Assembly: GCA_003427395.1 (NCBI GenBank)
Contig: BFEA01000668.1
Coordinates: 124,967 to 153,600 of the forward strand
DNA: 28,634 bases
Direction: 5' to 3'
DNA from: Chara braunii
Lineage: Eukaryota > Streptophyta > Charophyceae > Charales > Characeae
The first letter of the stretch is position 1. Every line of letters starts with the position of its first letter. Below are positions 8,423-16,240 of the stretch, in pieces. The notes under the pieces are model-generated. The model was not told the origin of the DNA. It did no database searches and saw only the letters and a list, made by a program, of their open reading frames with translations. The position numbers were made by a program, and so were the translations under genes.

Positions 8423-8839
8423 TCATCTTTCCCATTTCAATACCATGCTGATAATTGGTAGCCAATTAGTCCCATCACAATAGCTGTCTGGAATAGGAGG
8501 AATCGGAACCGTCTCATATGTTACTGGCATTAGACCCCATTCCACTTTTTTCTTCCGCTTGACTAGGTCTGCTTTCTCATCATAAAGGGATTGGATTGCA
8601 ATTCCCCATAACCAGTTAAAGGCCTCACCATCGTCATAGTCTCCCTTCTTGACACAAGGAGAAATATCATAGATATCTCCCTCCAAGAAGCGAGCCAGCA
8701 CTACGCTGATGGCCGGATTGCCAGAACAGTAGACCCAACAATGCTCATACTGATAGGGTAATGTCCCCTTTGTAGTTACTTTCGAGAGTTCTTTTAATGC
8801 ATTTGTAGTTAACATTCTTGATGAAGCCTCTGAGCTCAT
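8423..8839 (-). CDS. P1: 138-aa ORF, first member of the P family (unit 1)
   Basis: This is the first ORF after the PBS, about 300 bases downstream of it. ATG at 8839 opens MSSEASSRMLTTNALKELSK. Parts in order: LKELSKVTTKGTLPYQYEHCW; a strand VVLARFLEGDIYDISPCVKKG; FNWLWGIAIQSLYDEKADL; Pro-rich VPIPPIPD; and DGTNWLPIISMVLKWER. These correspond block for block to P2 and P3, and SPCVKKG corresponds to RPYVKKG of P0. The frame is intact. The function is unknown; being first in the leader it would be the ORF best reached by scanning ribosomes. Confidence 0.55.
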   Translation of the reverse strand: MSSEASSRMLTTNALKELSKVTTKGTLPYQYEHCWVYCSGNPAISVVLARFLEGDIYDISPCVKKGDYDDGEAFNWLWGIAIQSLYDEKADLVKRKKKVEWGLMPVTYETVPIPPIPDSYCDGTNWLPIISMVLKWER

Positions 8840-9139
8840 GACACTTTTTTTCTCTTCTTAGAGTTTCAAGGACATCATCGACTCATAAGGCATACATGAG
8901 ATCAAGCCCGATTCTCTCCAATCAGTAATATCAATCTCCTTCTCCAGTCCAGTGTGGTACCTCACACAAAGAAAGATAAGACTCAGTTAGCAATTAGGCT
9001 TTCCAAGAGAATAATGACTCAAGAAAGATTGCAAAATTAGTCTGGAAAGTTCAGAAATTGTCAACTGTTCTTAAGACGTAATCAAAGCTCAAAGTTGTTT
9101 GCTGACCCAGGCTCGTTCCGGACACGAAAAATTTTAATG
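8840..9139 (-). other. leader between PBS and first ORF (unit 1)
   Basis: About 300 bases separate the PBS from the ATG of P1. They carry no convincing ORF. By position this is the 5' untranslated leader, where packaging and dimerisation signals would be expected in a retroelement RNA. None can be identified by eye. Confidence 0.5.
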
Positions 9140-9157
9140 TCCCCGGCAACGGCGCCA
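9140..9157 (-). promoter_or_regulatory. primer-binding site for tRNA-Asp (unit 1)
   Basis: The minus strand reads TGGCGCCGTTGCCGGGGA. This is the exact complement of the last 18 nt of plant-type tRNA-Asp including CCA, as I recall that tRNA. It starts four bases after a CA that would end the LTR (9162). Minus-strand DNA synthesis would be primed here. This is the anchor for calling the element and its orientation. Confidence 0.85.
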
Positions 9158-9176
9158 TTTTTGTCGCACTTTTTTC

Positions 9177-9202
9177 CTGGTCGGGCCTCTTCAGGCGACC
9201 AG
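9177..9202 (-). other. U5 stem-loop next to the PBS (unit 1)
   Basis: CTGGTC near one end pairs with GACCAG at the other, and an inner GCCT pairs with AGGC around a GAAG loop, leaving a two-base bulge. That gives ten base pairs within 26 bases, 20 bases from the PBS. Structured U5 segments near the PBS help control priming in retroviruses and Ty elements; a similar role here is inference. Confidence 0.5.
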
Positions 9203-9351
9203 AAAGCCAACAGGCTGTCACGCAGGGTTCCAAAGATGTTTGCAATAAATAAAATAAATTAAATAGAGCAAATCCCTTCCTGTTGTGTGCGTCCGACTTC
9301 GAACGAGACCCTTCAATTGCGGTTTGCACCGGTCCCCGGTCTTAGAAATCT

Positions 9352-9357
9352 TTTATT
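9352..9357 (-). terminator. candidate AATAAA polyadenylation signal in the LTR (unit 1)
   Basis: The minus strand carries AATAAA about 190 bases before the LTR end. It is the only exact copy I see between the TATA-like box and the PBS. It would set the end of R. Confidence 0.4.
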
Positions 9358-9715
9358 TTGATTCGGAACAGCAAAGAATCTTGCAAATAATAATCATAAA
9401 GTTATGGTATGTCATGCATGCATCGTTTTGCCAATTCTCTAGTCTTGAGAACTGTAACAGGATCATCAAAGAATACAATCATCAAGCACGGCAATGCAAG
9501 GAAGCTAGATCGACAGGCTCAAGCAATGGCAAAGTCAGATGAGGGAAGAATGAGAACTCATAATAGTCTCAGAAAGTATAGATGAACAGACATAGTCAGC
9601 ACTCCTCAAGAGTCCTCACTCATCCCTCTGGGTTCTCACACTCAATCTCTCATTTGACTGTTCGTTTCTTGTGCTTTGAACCATGTCTGTGTACTCTCTG
9701 AGGTTGTGGCCTCTG

Positions 9716-9722
9716 AATATAG
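9716..9722 (-). promoter_or_regulatory. candidate TATA box in the LTR (unit 1)
   Basis: The minus strand reads ctatatt in a GC-richer context. With a start site about 30 bases on, R would span roughly 9690 to 9335. The match is short and could be chance. Confidence 0.3.
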
Positions 9723-9889
9723 AGCCACCTGAAGCCTGCGAGCTCTGAACACTTCCATCCAAGGTACATAACCCGAAAGTCAATCATGGAACAAAACTCC
9801 TCCCATAGAGTGGGGAGATAAGGCCTAGAGAAAATTCCTCGTCTGAGATGTGGGAATTCCGATGGCTCTGTCCGTGCCTCGTAGTTGAC

Positions 9890-10284
9890 TTACGCTGGTG
9901 AGATGTACCTCTTTGCCAAGTCTACCAGGTCACTCCAACAAGAACCATCTGTGAGAGTGAAAGGAACCGGAGGCTTGGGGTAGTCCGAGTAAAGCTTCGG
10001 TCCGAAGCTGCGAATCAGCTTCATCCCACCCTCATCCAGTTCCTTCTCCTTCCTTTCAAGATATGTGGCTGTTGTGATCCAGACTGAATCAAACTGATCA
10101 TGAATTCCCTTGCCCTTCTTCACATAGGGCCTTAAATCATGGATGGTTCCACCTGCGAAACTGGTAAGAACAACAAAGATTGACAGATCTCCCTGTCTGA
10201 AGCCCACTGCACTGACATACTGATACTGAAAAGCTTCCTTGAGTGCGATATGATTGAGATTGGCCAGACTGACCCTTCAACTGG
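9890..10284 (-). pseudogene. P0: P-family ORF upstream of the LTR promoter (unit 1)
   Basis: The frame is open from just after a TGA at about 10285 to a stop at 9890, with no ATG at its head, so it is 5'-truncated or starts elsewhere. It reads LANLNHIALKEAFQYQY, then FVVLTSFAGGTIHDLRPYVKKG, a charged helix YLERKEKELDEGG, YPKPPVPF and DGSCWSDLVDLAKRY. These match P1 nearly block for block (ALKEL, PYQYE, VVLARF, YDISPCVKKG, PIPPIPD, DGTNW). It therefore belongs to the same family yet lies on the other side of the PBS, in or before the LTR. In unit 2 an extra C breaks the frame. Confidence 0.55.
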
Positions 10285-10285
10285 A

Positions 10286-13200
10286 GACAACTGAACTGTA
10301 CTCATGTGATGTGTCAGATACTAAAACTGATCTTTATTTCTTCTGGTAATGACTGATTGCAAGTTGATACCGACCCTTCGTGAAGGTATGAATGACTGAG
10401 TGTTAAAACTAACGAATCTTTTGATAAACGTTCATTCTGATAAATGTTGATCCATGTGCCAGACGACAATAACCAAGTGTCGACTAGGACTAGATATTCC
10501 CGAACTGCCTGATTGAACTTGAACGAAGGTCTATTGAAAATTATGATTAAGCCCCGACTAGATTCAGAGATGCAAAATCACCAAACGCTGATCTTTTGTA
10601 AAAGCGACTGTTAGCTAGGAAATCTTCGTTAGCTGAGAGACTGGCAGCACGCTCAAGAGAAAGCTTTGGTATTTTCTTCATCTACCCAAGCCTTGCTCTG
10701 GCCTGTTCTATTGTTTCCATTGAAGAGCCGGAGCTGTGCAATTTACCGTCTTGGTCATGAAAATAAAATACGTATTCAATGAACTTCTTTTCTCCTCCCA
10801 TTCTAGCAGCATGTTCTTTTTGAGTTAGTTTGTAAAATTACATGTCTCTGCATGCTTCTTCTTCCCATCCCTCTCCCTTGCTTCTAACTAGTGTACGCTT
10901 CACCACTAGAATCTCGTCGTCCCTCATAGTCCCTGCAAGTGCTAGGCCAGCCGATAATCTAGGGATCGGTCGGATGGGGTGCCAGAATTAAGACTGAAAT
11001 GTTGCAGGATTCAGGATATTAGTCGCATTACCGGAGTCCCTCAGCTGGCGGCTATTCATTGATGTTTCCCCCGTGGTTATGTGCCCTGAGTCAGCCGGAG
11101 TTGGAGGTACATGTACAGTCCCACACTCGGCGCTCTATGCTGGTAGGTCCCCTTAATACTTGCTCTTAGCGCATGGCAACTCATTCAAAATTGTGTGGGA
11201 GCTCAGAATGGGGGCTTCTATCCGTCCAACACAGTGGCTTGATAAGTCCTCCGCTTATGTACTAAAAGGTGATGCAACTCTCTAGGCCCCAAAGATTCAC
11301 GGGTTAGCACCAGGTTGCGGCGCCCCTTGGCTAGTGAGTCCCGTTTTGATAACGCTTAAACCCCCTTGTTTAATAATGAAACCCACCCAACCAATCCGCA
11401 CAGAATTTTCTCAGTAGCAATCCACACCTAACTGATATTTAGAACCCGAGCTAACACTGATCTTTCAACCATTCCTGTAGGTAGATTGGCCTGTGCGGAC
11501 TATATCGGGTAACTTGCGACCATCAGACAAACTCAACACAGATATCTCACGAAATGTTGTTCATCGAGCTTTGAGCTTGAAAACTGCACTGGTCACAACT
11601 TATCGCTCAGTAACCCCTCAGCAGATAGATGACTCAGATCATACAGGTTCTGGGTCCGAGGAATGTTGAGTACAATGTTGTCTGAGTAGTGAGGAATGAG
11701 CTCCTCTTTGTCAATCCCAGCGTAGTGGTTATCCAGCGACTGGATAGTCAGGCGCTGTTCCAATCAGAGGGCTGGTTGCATCACGACTGATTAATCTGAC
11801 ATGATCCTAGTCACGGAGTCCCATTAGACTGGGGACATGGCCTTAACTCGTGTGTTTTGACCACATTCTTATTTCACGAGTAGGGCAGGTAGTGGTAGCC
11901 TACTATCGAGAACACAACAGATTGCAAAGGTACTATAGTGAGTAACTATGTCTGTATGAAACCCGACGCGTCATTAGCACTACTTCGGTCAGGCACATAA
12001 CGTGAAGTCTGACTTCCGCAGGAGTGTCATAACGCTACTCACTCAGAATCACCCAAAGATGTCACACATTTCGCATTTCACTCTCGTAAACCTCTTTGAT
12101 CTGCGAAGGAATACATTTTCAATCACTTACCTGTTGTCCTTTACTCATATAGACTAACAAGGGGCACGACTTAATCAACGACAGACCCCGGCGAAAGAGT
12201 GGCTAGTCTCCGTCAGGTAAGTACTTGGCCAACAGGTAAGCAACTTTCCTTAGCGTCTCTCTCTGTTTGCTCATCGAACAAAGACACATAGAAGTAAGCA
12301 CCAAGAGGTGAGGTTGTCATAGAGCACATCCAATTCGGTCCGACAATCAGAAGCGGTTTACACCGAGACTTTGTGGCCAGAAAACTATCAAGCGAATTCT
12401 CAGTCGAGGTCGTTGAATCTCTCTAGCGTAGCAAGAAGGAGAAGAGCACTTGACAAGGTGCAAAATGAAAGAATGATAATCAGCACCTAAACACAAGAGA
12501 GGATCTATGCAAAGGCAGAGCCAGCCCAACGGATCTCACCTTCATCTCATATGTTACTGATGTTACCGACTGCAACTCACCGTTTCCTCTTCAACATTTT
12601 AGGATTGTAAGAACAGTTATTAGTACTTTACCGAAAATGCTTAGTCATGGCCACTAATTAACGACTCCATCAATCCCTGACGATGACACTCATGCATACT
12701 TAACTGTTACTTGGTCTCGCTCCTTCAGTTCCCCTGCTAACATTCAGTCGTAACATCCCTCCATTAATAATAGTGATTGGTGCATAAAACTCGTACCAAC
12801 TTTCGTAACGTACCTTGTTTATTCAATTCCTCAGTCAGGCTTNGATCAGCTAACTCACTAATCATTGGTCTTTTCTCCTTATCTATAACCCCTGGACAAC
12901 ACTTGATGGTGAGTGACCCTCCGTAGTGTGAAGTCGGACTGAGGGCTGACTGTACTCAGTGGAGATGACGATGAATAGTGACCCCACACAGATGCGTACG
13001 ACGCTCAGAGTATAAGTAAACTCAGACCAGAAAAGAGGCGCCGACTCTAAAAGGCCTTTACAATCTCTCTCGACCCAGGATGATCAAGAGTGACTGCTAC
13101 ATAAAAGTCGCGATTTCCAGAGTCGGAAGACATCACTCGCTCCACACAGGGGTAGTATTTTGCATGCACCTCAGACTCATCTGTTCTCCAAAAGGTGGAG

Positions 13201-13440
13201 GGCAACACAACTCACCAGGACTGACTGCAATGGTAAGGCGGGACCTGTCAGTACAAGCAATGAGTTATCACGCAAACTTGCACCTGCAATCTGATCCTAG
13301 CAAGGTTGCTCTTTTCTTTGTCGCATGTCGTTCCCACAAGAAGTTTCGTCTCACCCACCAGCTGACGTTTCGGCCACTCGCTCACGATCACCTTCGCAGC
13401 GATGGCATGACATTTGCGGAAACGACAGGGATCTCTTGAG
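10286..13440. other. gene-poor diverged segment of unit 1
   Basis: About 3.1 kb with stops in all frames and no convincing gene. The scattered short ORFs here are not supported by the homologous copy. It aligns with 22136-24500 of unit 2 with many substitutions and small indels, as expected for untranslated DNA. The part 12525-13300 is absent from unit 2. One N lies at 12843. Its place between GYRP gene and LTR promoter would make it LTR U3 if the LTR is very long, otherwise flanking DNA copied with the element. Confidence 0.5.
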
Positions 13441-14640
13441 CAGGATTATGGCTCACTTCATCTGAGGAGTCACGCGGATGACTCCTCCCTCCTTCTCGCG
13501 GCTGACTCCTCCCTCGTTCTTATACTCAGACCTCCCCCCCCATCATCATCACAGAATCCCATTTGTGAATGCTGACATCAACAGGCGGCCGCACGTGTAA
13601 CTCTCTCTCTTCTTCCCCTTCTCTCTCTCGATTGCCAATCTTATTGTCTTCCTCGGGATGTCGTCACGAGACGACCTTCAGGGGCTCATCAGCCCGACTG
13701 ACCCTCACTCTTCTCTCTCTCTTGACTATCGCATGCACTACTCTCATAACCGTCTCATTTTTGTCTTGCCGTCTTTTTCCACTGCCCCCCCCCCCTTTTG
13801 TGCTCAAGCCACGCGTTTCCTCCCTACCATCTCCGCACCAAAGATGAAGGACAGTAGCCAACTTCCAAAGAGCAGCGGCACGACCTCGTGGTGCCATCAA
13901 CAGTAGCTCTCCAGTACCTAGAGCGCACGCAAGTAGCTAGAGCGCACGCGAAGTCTGACTTTCTCTTTCCTTCACGCGCTTACACACGAGCTGAGTAGTT
14001 GACCGCCCACGTATAACCATGCATTGCCCGCACACTGTATGCACGTGGCGACATCTTCCCGTCTACCCATTCCGAGAACTAGTGACATCGACCACCACTC
14101 ATGTACGCAGCGGTTAGCACTTTACGATTCTGATTCCACTCGAACTGCAAGAGGCACGCATCCGTATCCCCCTTCTCGTCTCGCCCATTCAAGGAGGCAG
14201 CGCCGAATGATCACGGGACCAGAAAGGCGCGAGCGAGTTCAGACTTCTCCCCCGGGGCGAGAAGAGAGACGATCACCAGTTATATAGCAGAGAGGGAGAG
14301 CGACGACCGCTCAACTTGCTTCACAACCCNTGTCTTTTCCCTCTCTCTAGACGCGAACACCCATCTCCCTCTCTTCACACTCCTCACAACACAGGTCAAC
14401 TGCATCCTCCCTTACCCCACGCAAAATGTGAGGAAAATCTCGACATCCAGGCGAGCAACTACTCTCCCTATCGTGCACTGCAGTAGTCTGCAGTCTCCCT
14501 CGCGTCTCTCTCTCACCCTCTCTCGCTTTTGATCATGACCGTCATGCGTTACTTCATTGTTCTTGTCTAGCCCTTTCTGCCCTGCAGTTGTCGAGGGTTG
14601 GTCTCGGGGCCGCGCCCAACAGGCTCAGGAGATGGGTAGT
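13441..14640. other. pyrimidine-rich (plus) / purine-rich (minus) segment of unit 1
   Basis: Repeated ctctct and ttcttcccc tracts dominate, for example around 13600-13640 and 14500-14525, and there is a short C-run near 13790. Overlapping short ORFs on both strands are by-products of this composition. On the element strand it is a GAGA-rich stretch directly downstream of the GYRP gene. No gene is supported. Unit 2 has the matching stretch at about 24500-25590. Confidence 0.5.
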
Positions 14641-14650
14641 CCCGTCGCCA

Positions 14651-15199
14651 CTAGTCGAGGCCATGCCTGGTCTGAGTCTCAGCTACGCTGACCTCAGTCT
14701 TCCTCGCTCTGTTCTTGAGCGTGACCATCACGTGCGCGTGACTGTCCCGTAACCGCTTTGTGCTTTCAGCATTGTCGCCCCCGTCCTGAGTCAGCCTCCG
14801 GGCCTTTGTCCACAGGTTTTGCAGACTGGTGATACTCATCTCAGACTCCTCTTCGGAGTCTCGATCATTGCGTTGCACCTCTCTCGTCATAGTCCCAATA
14901 GATGAATCATGCTCGTGGTAAGTGACAGTCACCCGCATTCCCACAATTACGCCGTCTCGCTTGCACCTTCGCTCTGCCCTGTTGCTCGCTTCGGTAATAG
15001 CCGCCTGCAGCCTGTCGTCTCTCCGCATCTCTTGTTCTCGGTGGCCACAGACGTTAACCTTTAACCTCACCTCCCCTTCAAGCTTACCGTAAGACAGTAT
15101 GGTCTCCACTATAGTGCCTTTCTCGTCCTCACGCTCCCACATCCAGGAGTATTTCACGTACCTAGGCCTATAGCCACGTAGGCCATCCCGGTCTGCCAT
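14651..15199 (-). CDS. GYRP gene, copy 1: ~182-aa protein of unknown family
   Basis: I choose ATG at 15199 (MADRDGLRGYRPRYVKY) because the corresponding ATG exists in the third copy at 28032. The frame is open 15 codons further up from a GTG. Conserved parts shared with copy 3: GYRP[RK]Y, W-x-WER, EVRLK[VI]N, a charged stretch with EM and RLQ-AITEA, RAERRC[RK]RDGV, and near the end AESTKRLRDSHAHVMV. Most differences between copies are conservative, and codon third positions vary, which supports real coding on this strand. The protein is basic and probably alpha/beta, with no membrane segment or recognised motif. It sits near the outer end of the repeat unit, in the same direction as gag and pol. 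The function is unknown. Confidence 0.55.
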   Translation of the reverse strand: MADRDGLRGYRPRYVKYSWMWEREDEKGTIVETILSYGKLEGEVRLKVNVCGHREQEMRRDDRLQAAITEASNRAERRCKRDGVIVGMRVTVTYHEHDSSIGTMTREVQRNDRDSEEESEMSITSLQNLWTKARRLTQDGGDNAESTKRLRDSHAHVMVTLKNRARKTEVSVAETQTRHGLD

Positions 15200-15230
15200 A
15201 GCCGCGCTCAGAATAGCCAGGGTCCTGACT

Positions 15231-15507
15231 CTAGGTGCACGCACTCAGACGGCTCACACTAGCCTTCACTACTCCGTTTTCCGGACTCAGACTAGCGGCA
15301 TTAACGTGACGTGATAGCTTGCGAGCACCCACAAACTCAGCTGCCCAACAACCTGCCTTTTCCCCCTTTTTGTAGGCCCTCCTCGTACCGCGGTCCCCGT
15401 GCTTTAAACGAGGCACCCAGGCTGCTTCAAAATTCCACTTGCTAATAATAAGGCTCCAGGAATGACAAAAAAAAAAAAAAAAAAAAAAAAAAAACCCAAC
15501 GGCCATG
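15231..15507 (-). other. T-rich terminal leader of unit 1, possible small ORF
   Basis: The element strand starts ATGGCCGTTGGG, runs through 28 T and continues as an open frame to a stop at 15231, giving VPRLKHGDRGTRRAYKKG and VNAASLSPENGVV. Unit 2 keeps the second half of this frame (26515-26297) but not a continuous first half. Copy 3 has a comparable but stop-broken stretch (WRAYKG). It may be an untranslated leader of the GYRP gene or a decayed short ORF. The phenylalanine run encoded by the T tract is unlikely to be a real protein part. Confidence 0.35.
15467..15494. repeat. A28 homopolymer (plus strand) at the unit 1 end
   Basis: Twenty-eight adenines lie between ggaatgac and cccaacggccatg. 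In unit 2 the same place reads as a mixed A/T tract (about 26543-26573), and in copy 3 the corresponding leader holds long T-rich and A-rich runs. The homopolymer may be expanded microsatellite DNA or partly a sequencing artefact. Confidence 0.7.
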
Positions 15508-15512
15508 NCCAT
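15505..15512. other. junction between unit 1 start and truncated unit 2 RT
   Basis: To the left is the unit 1 end shared with unit 2 (ggccatg). To the right, from 15509, is RT sequence of unit 2 matching 3658 onward. Base 15508 is N. The junction is either the insertion point of unit 1 into unit 2 or an assembly join. Confidence 0.6.
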
Positions 15513-16240
15513 TAGTCCAACCTTGAGGCACTACGCACATCTGAATAAGACCCCTCGGTGTGTGCATGGCAGTCATTGGTCGGCTAGTGGGATCAATGAG
15601 AAATTGATCATAGCCGGAATATAAATTAATTAAATAATAAATGCATCGACCAGTAAAAGATTCCGAAACGATATCAACATTAGGGAGGCTACCTGCATCA
15701 TGTACCGTTACCGAGTTGAGCTTCTGAAAATTTTGTATTCATCTCAATCCACCCCCTGGTTTCCAAAAGCAAAACCAGTAGTTAGCATACGATCCATCAA
15801 CAGGTTCAGCAACATTAGATGCAATCTTCTTGTCAAGATACTTTACCACTTTTGCCTCTTCTTTTAGGGCATACTTGGTTGGTCTGTCATTCCATGGGAT
15901 GTGATCAACTCTTCAGATTTTTGCCATCGTAATTATATCCACATCCAACCGCCTTCTTTCTTCATCATTAAAGGATAATGCACCAGAGAACTCCTGACAC
16001 ACTTTGAAGATGTATTCCTTCTCTTTAGGCAGAATAAATTGATCAGAGCCTATCTTCATCGTGTCAAACCTTTTCCTGGTGACTCTATTCCCAAATTTCG
16101 CAGATTCACTTAATGCTCTGATAATTTATCTTTCCTTTTTCAGCGCCTCGTCATAATCCTTCTCTATTAGGATTGCCACCGGGTTCTTCTTCACCCCATC
16201 GGGCTTGTATTTTTTTTTTGACCCAGTGGCTATTTTCCTA
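15509..16240 (-). pseudogene. truncated reverse transcriptase of unit 2
   Basis: Counterpart of the N-terminal half of the unit 1 RT, differing at about 5-7% of bases in the lines compared. It keeps YKPDGVKKNPVAILIEKDYD, WNDRPTKY, NLYSGYDQF (catalytic Asp region) and VVPQGWTNG, then ends at the unit junction before the YxDD box. It carries its own stops: one TAA in KKER-stop-IIRAL and two TGA codons where unit 1 has Trp (KI-stop-RVDH and LR-stop-IQNF). It lacks the TAG found in unit 1 near 4170. RNase H, integrase and 3' end are missing from this side of the junction. Confidence 0.85.

Larger units (their letters stand above)
9162..9720 (-). repeat. 3' part of the 5' LTR (R-U5 side, unit 1)
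   Basis: The LTR ends with GCGACA four bases before the PBS. Moving upstream on the minus strand there is a hairpin-forming stretch (9177-9202), a single AATAAA (plus-strand 9352-9357) and a TATA-like ctatatt (plus-strand 9716-9722). That order is what U5, R and the U3 promoter would show. The upstream border of the LTR cannot be fixed because no second LTR lies in the window. It may lie just beyond the TATA box or as far up as 15507. Confidence 0.55.

Noticed and set aside
6375-8839. bacterial operon because of ATGA overlaps
   Set aside because: The ORFs are framed by a retroelement PBS and gag-pol, and no ribosome-binding sites or bacterial genes are seen.
9140-9157. tRNA-Asp gene
   Set aside because: Only the last 18 bases with CCA are present and no cloverleaf surrounds them. 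A PBS beside an LTR end explains it.
9051-9329. 92-aa minus-strand ORF across LTR end and PBS
   Set aside because: It starts in U5 and reads through the PBS; identical copies add no support, and it has no P-family or other recognisable content.
9285-9542. 85-aa plus-strand ORF inside the LTR
   Set aside because: It runs antisense to the LTR with no domain, and its exact repeat in unit 2 is due to the identical block.
12347-12529. 60-aa minus-strand ORF (with partner at 24181-24402)
   Set aside because: Part of the sequence is shared but the ends differ and no function or conserved start is seen. It lies in the gene-poor diverged zone.
13569-14287. plus-strand ORFs rich in Ser/Leu/Arg (also 24622-25322)
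   Set aside because: They lie in a pyrimidine-rich tract, overlap in several frames, and differ at many amino acids between units without a bias to conservative change.
13441-15507. plus-strand LINE or SINE ending in A28
   Set aside because: The coding signal conserved among copies is on the opposite strand, and no plus-strand RT is present. Not fully excluded for the terminal tract.
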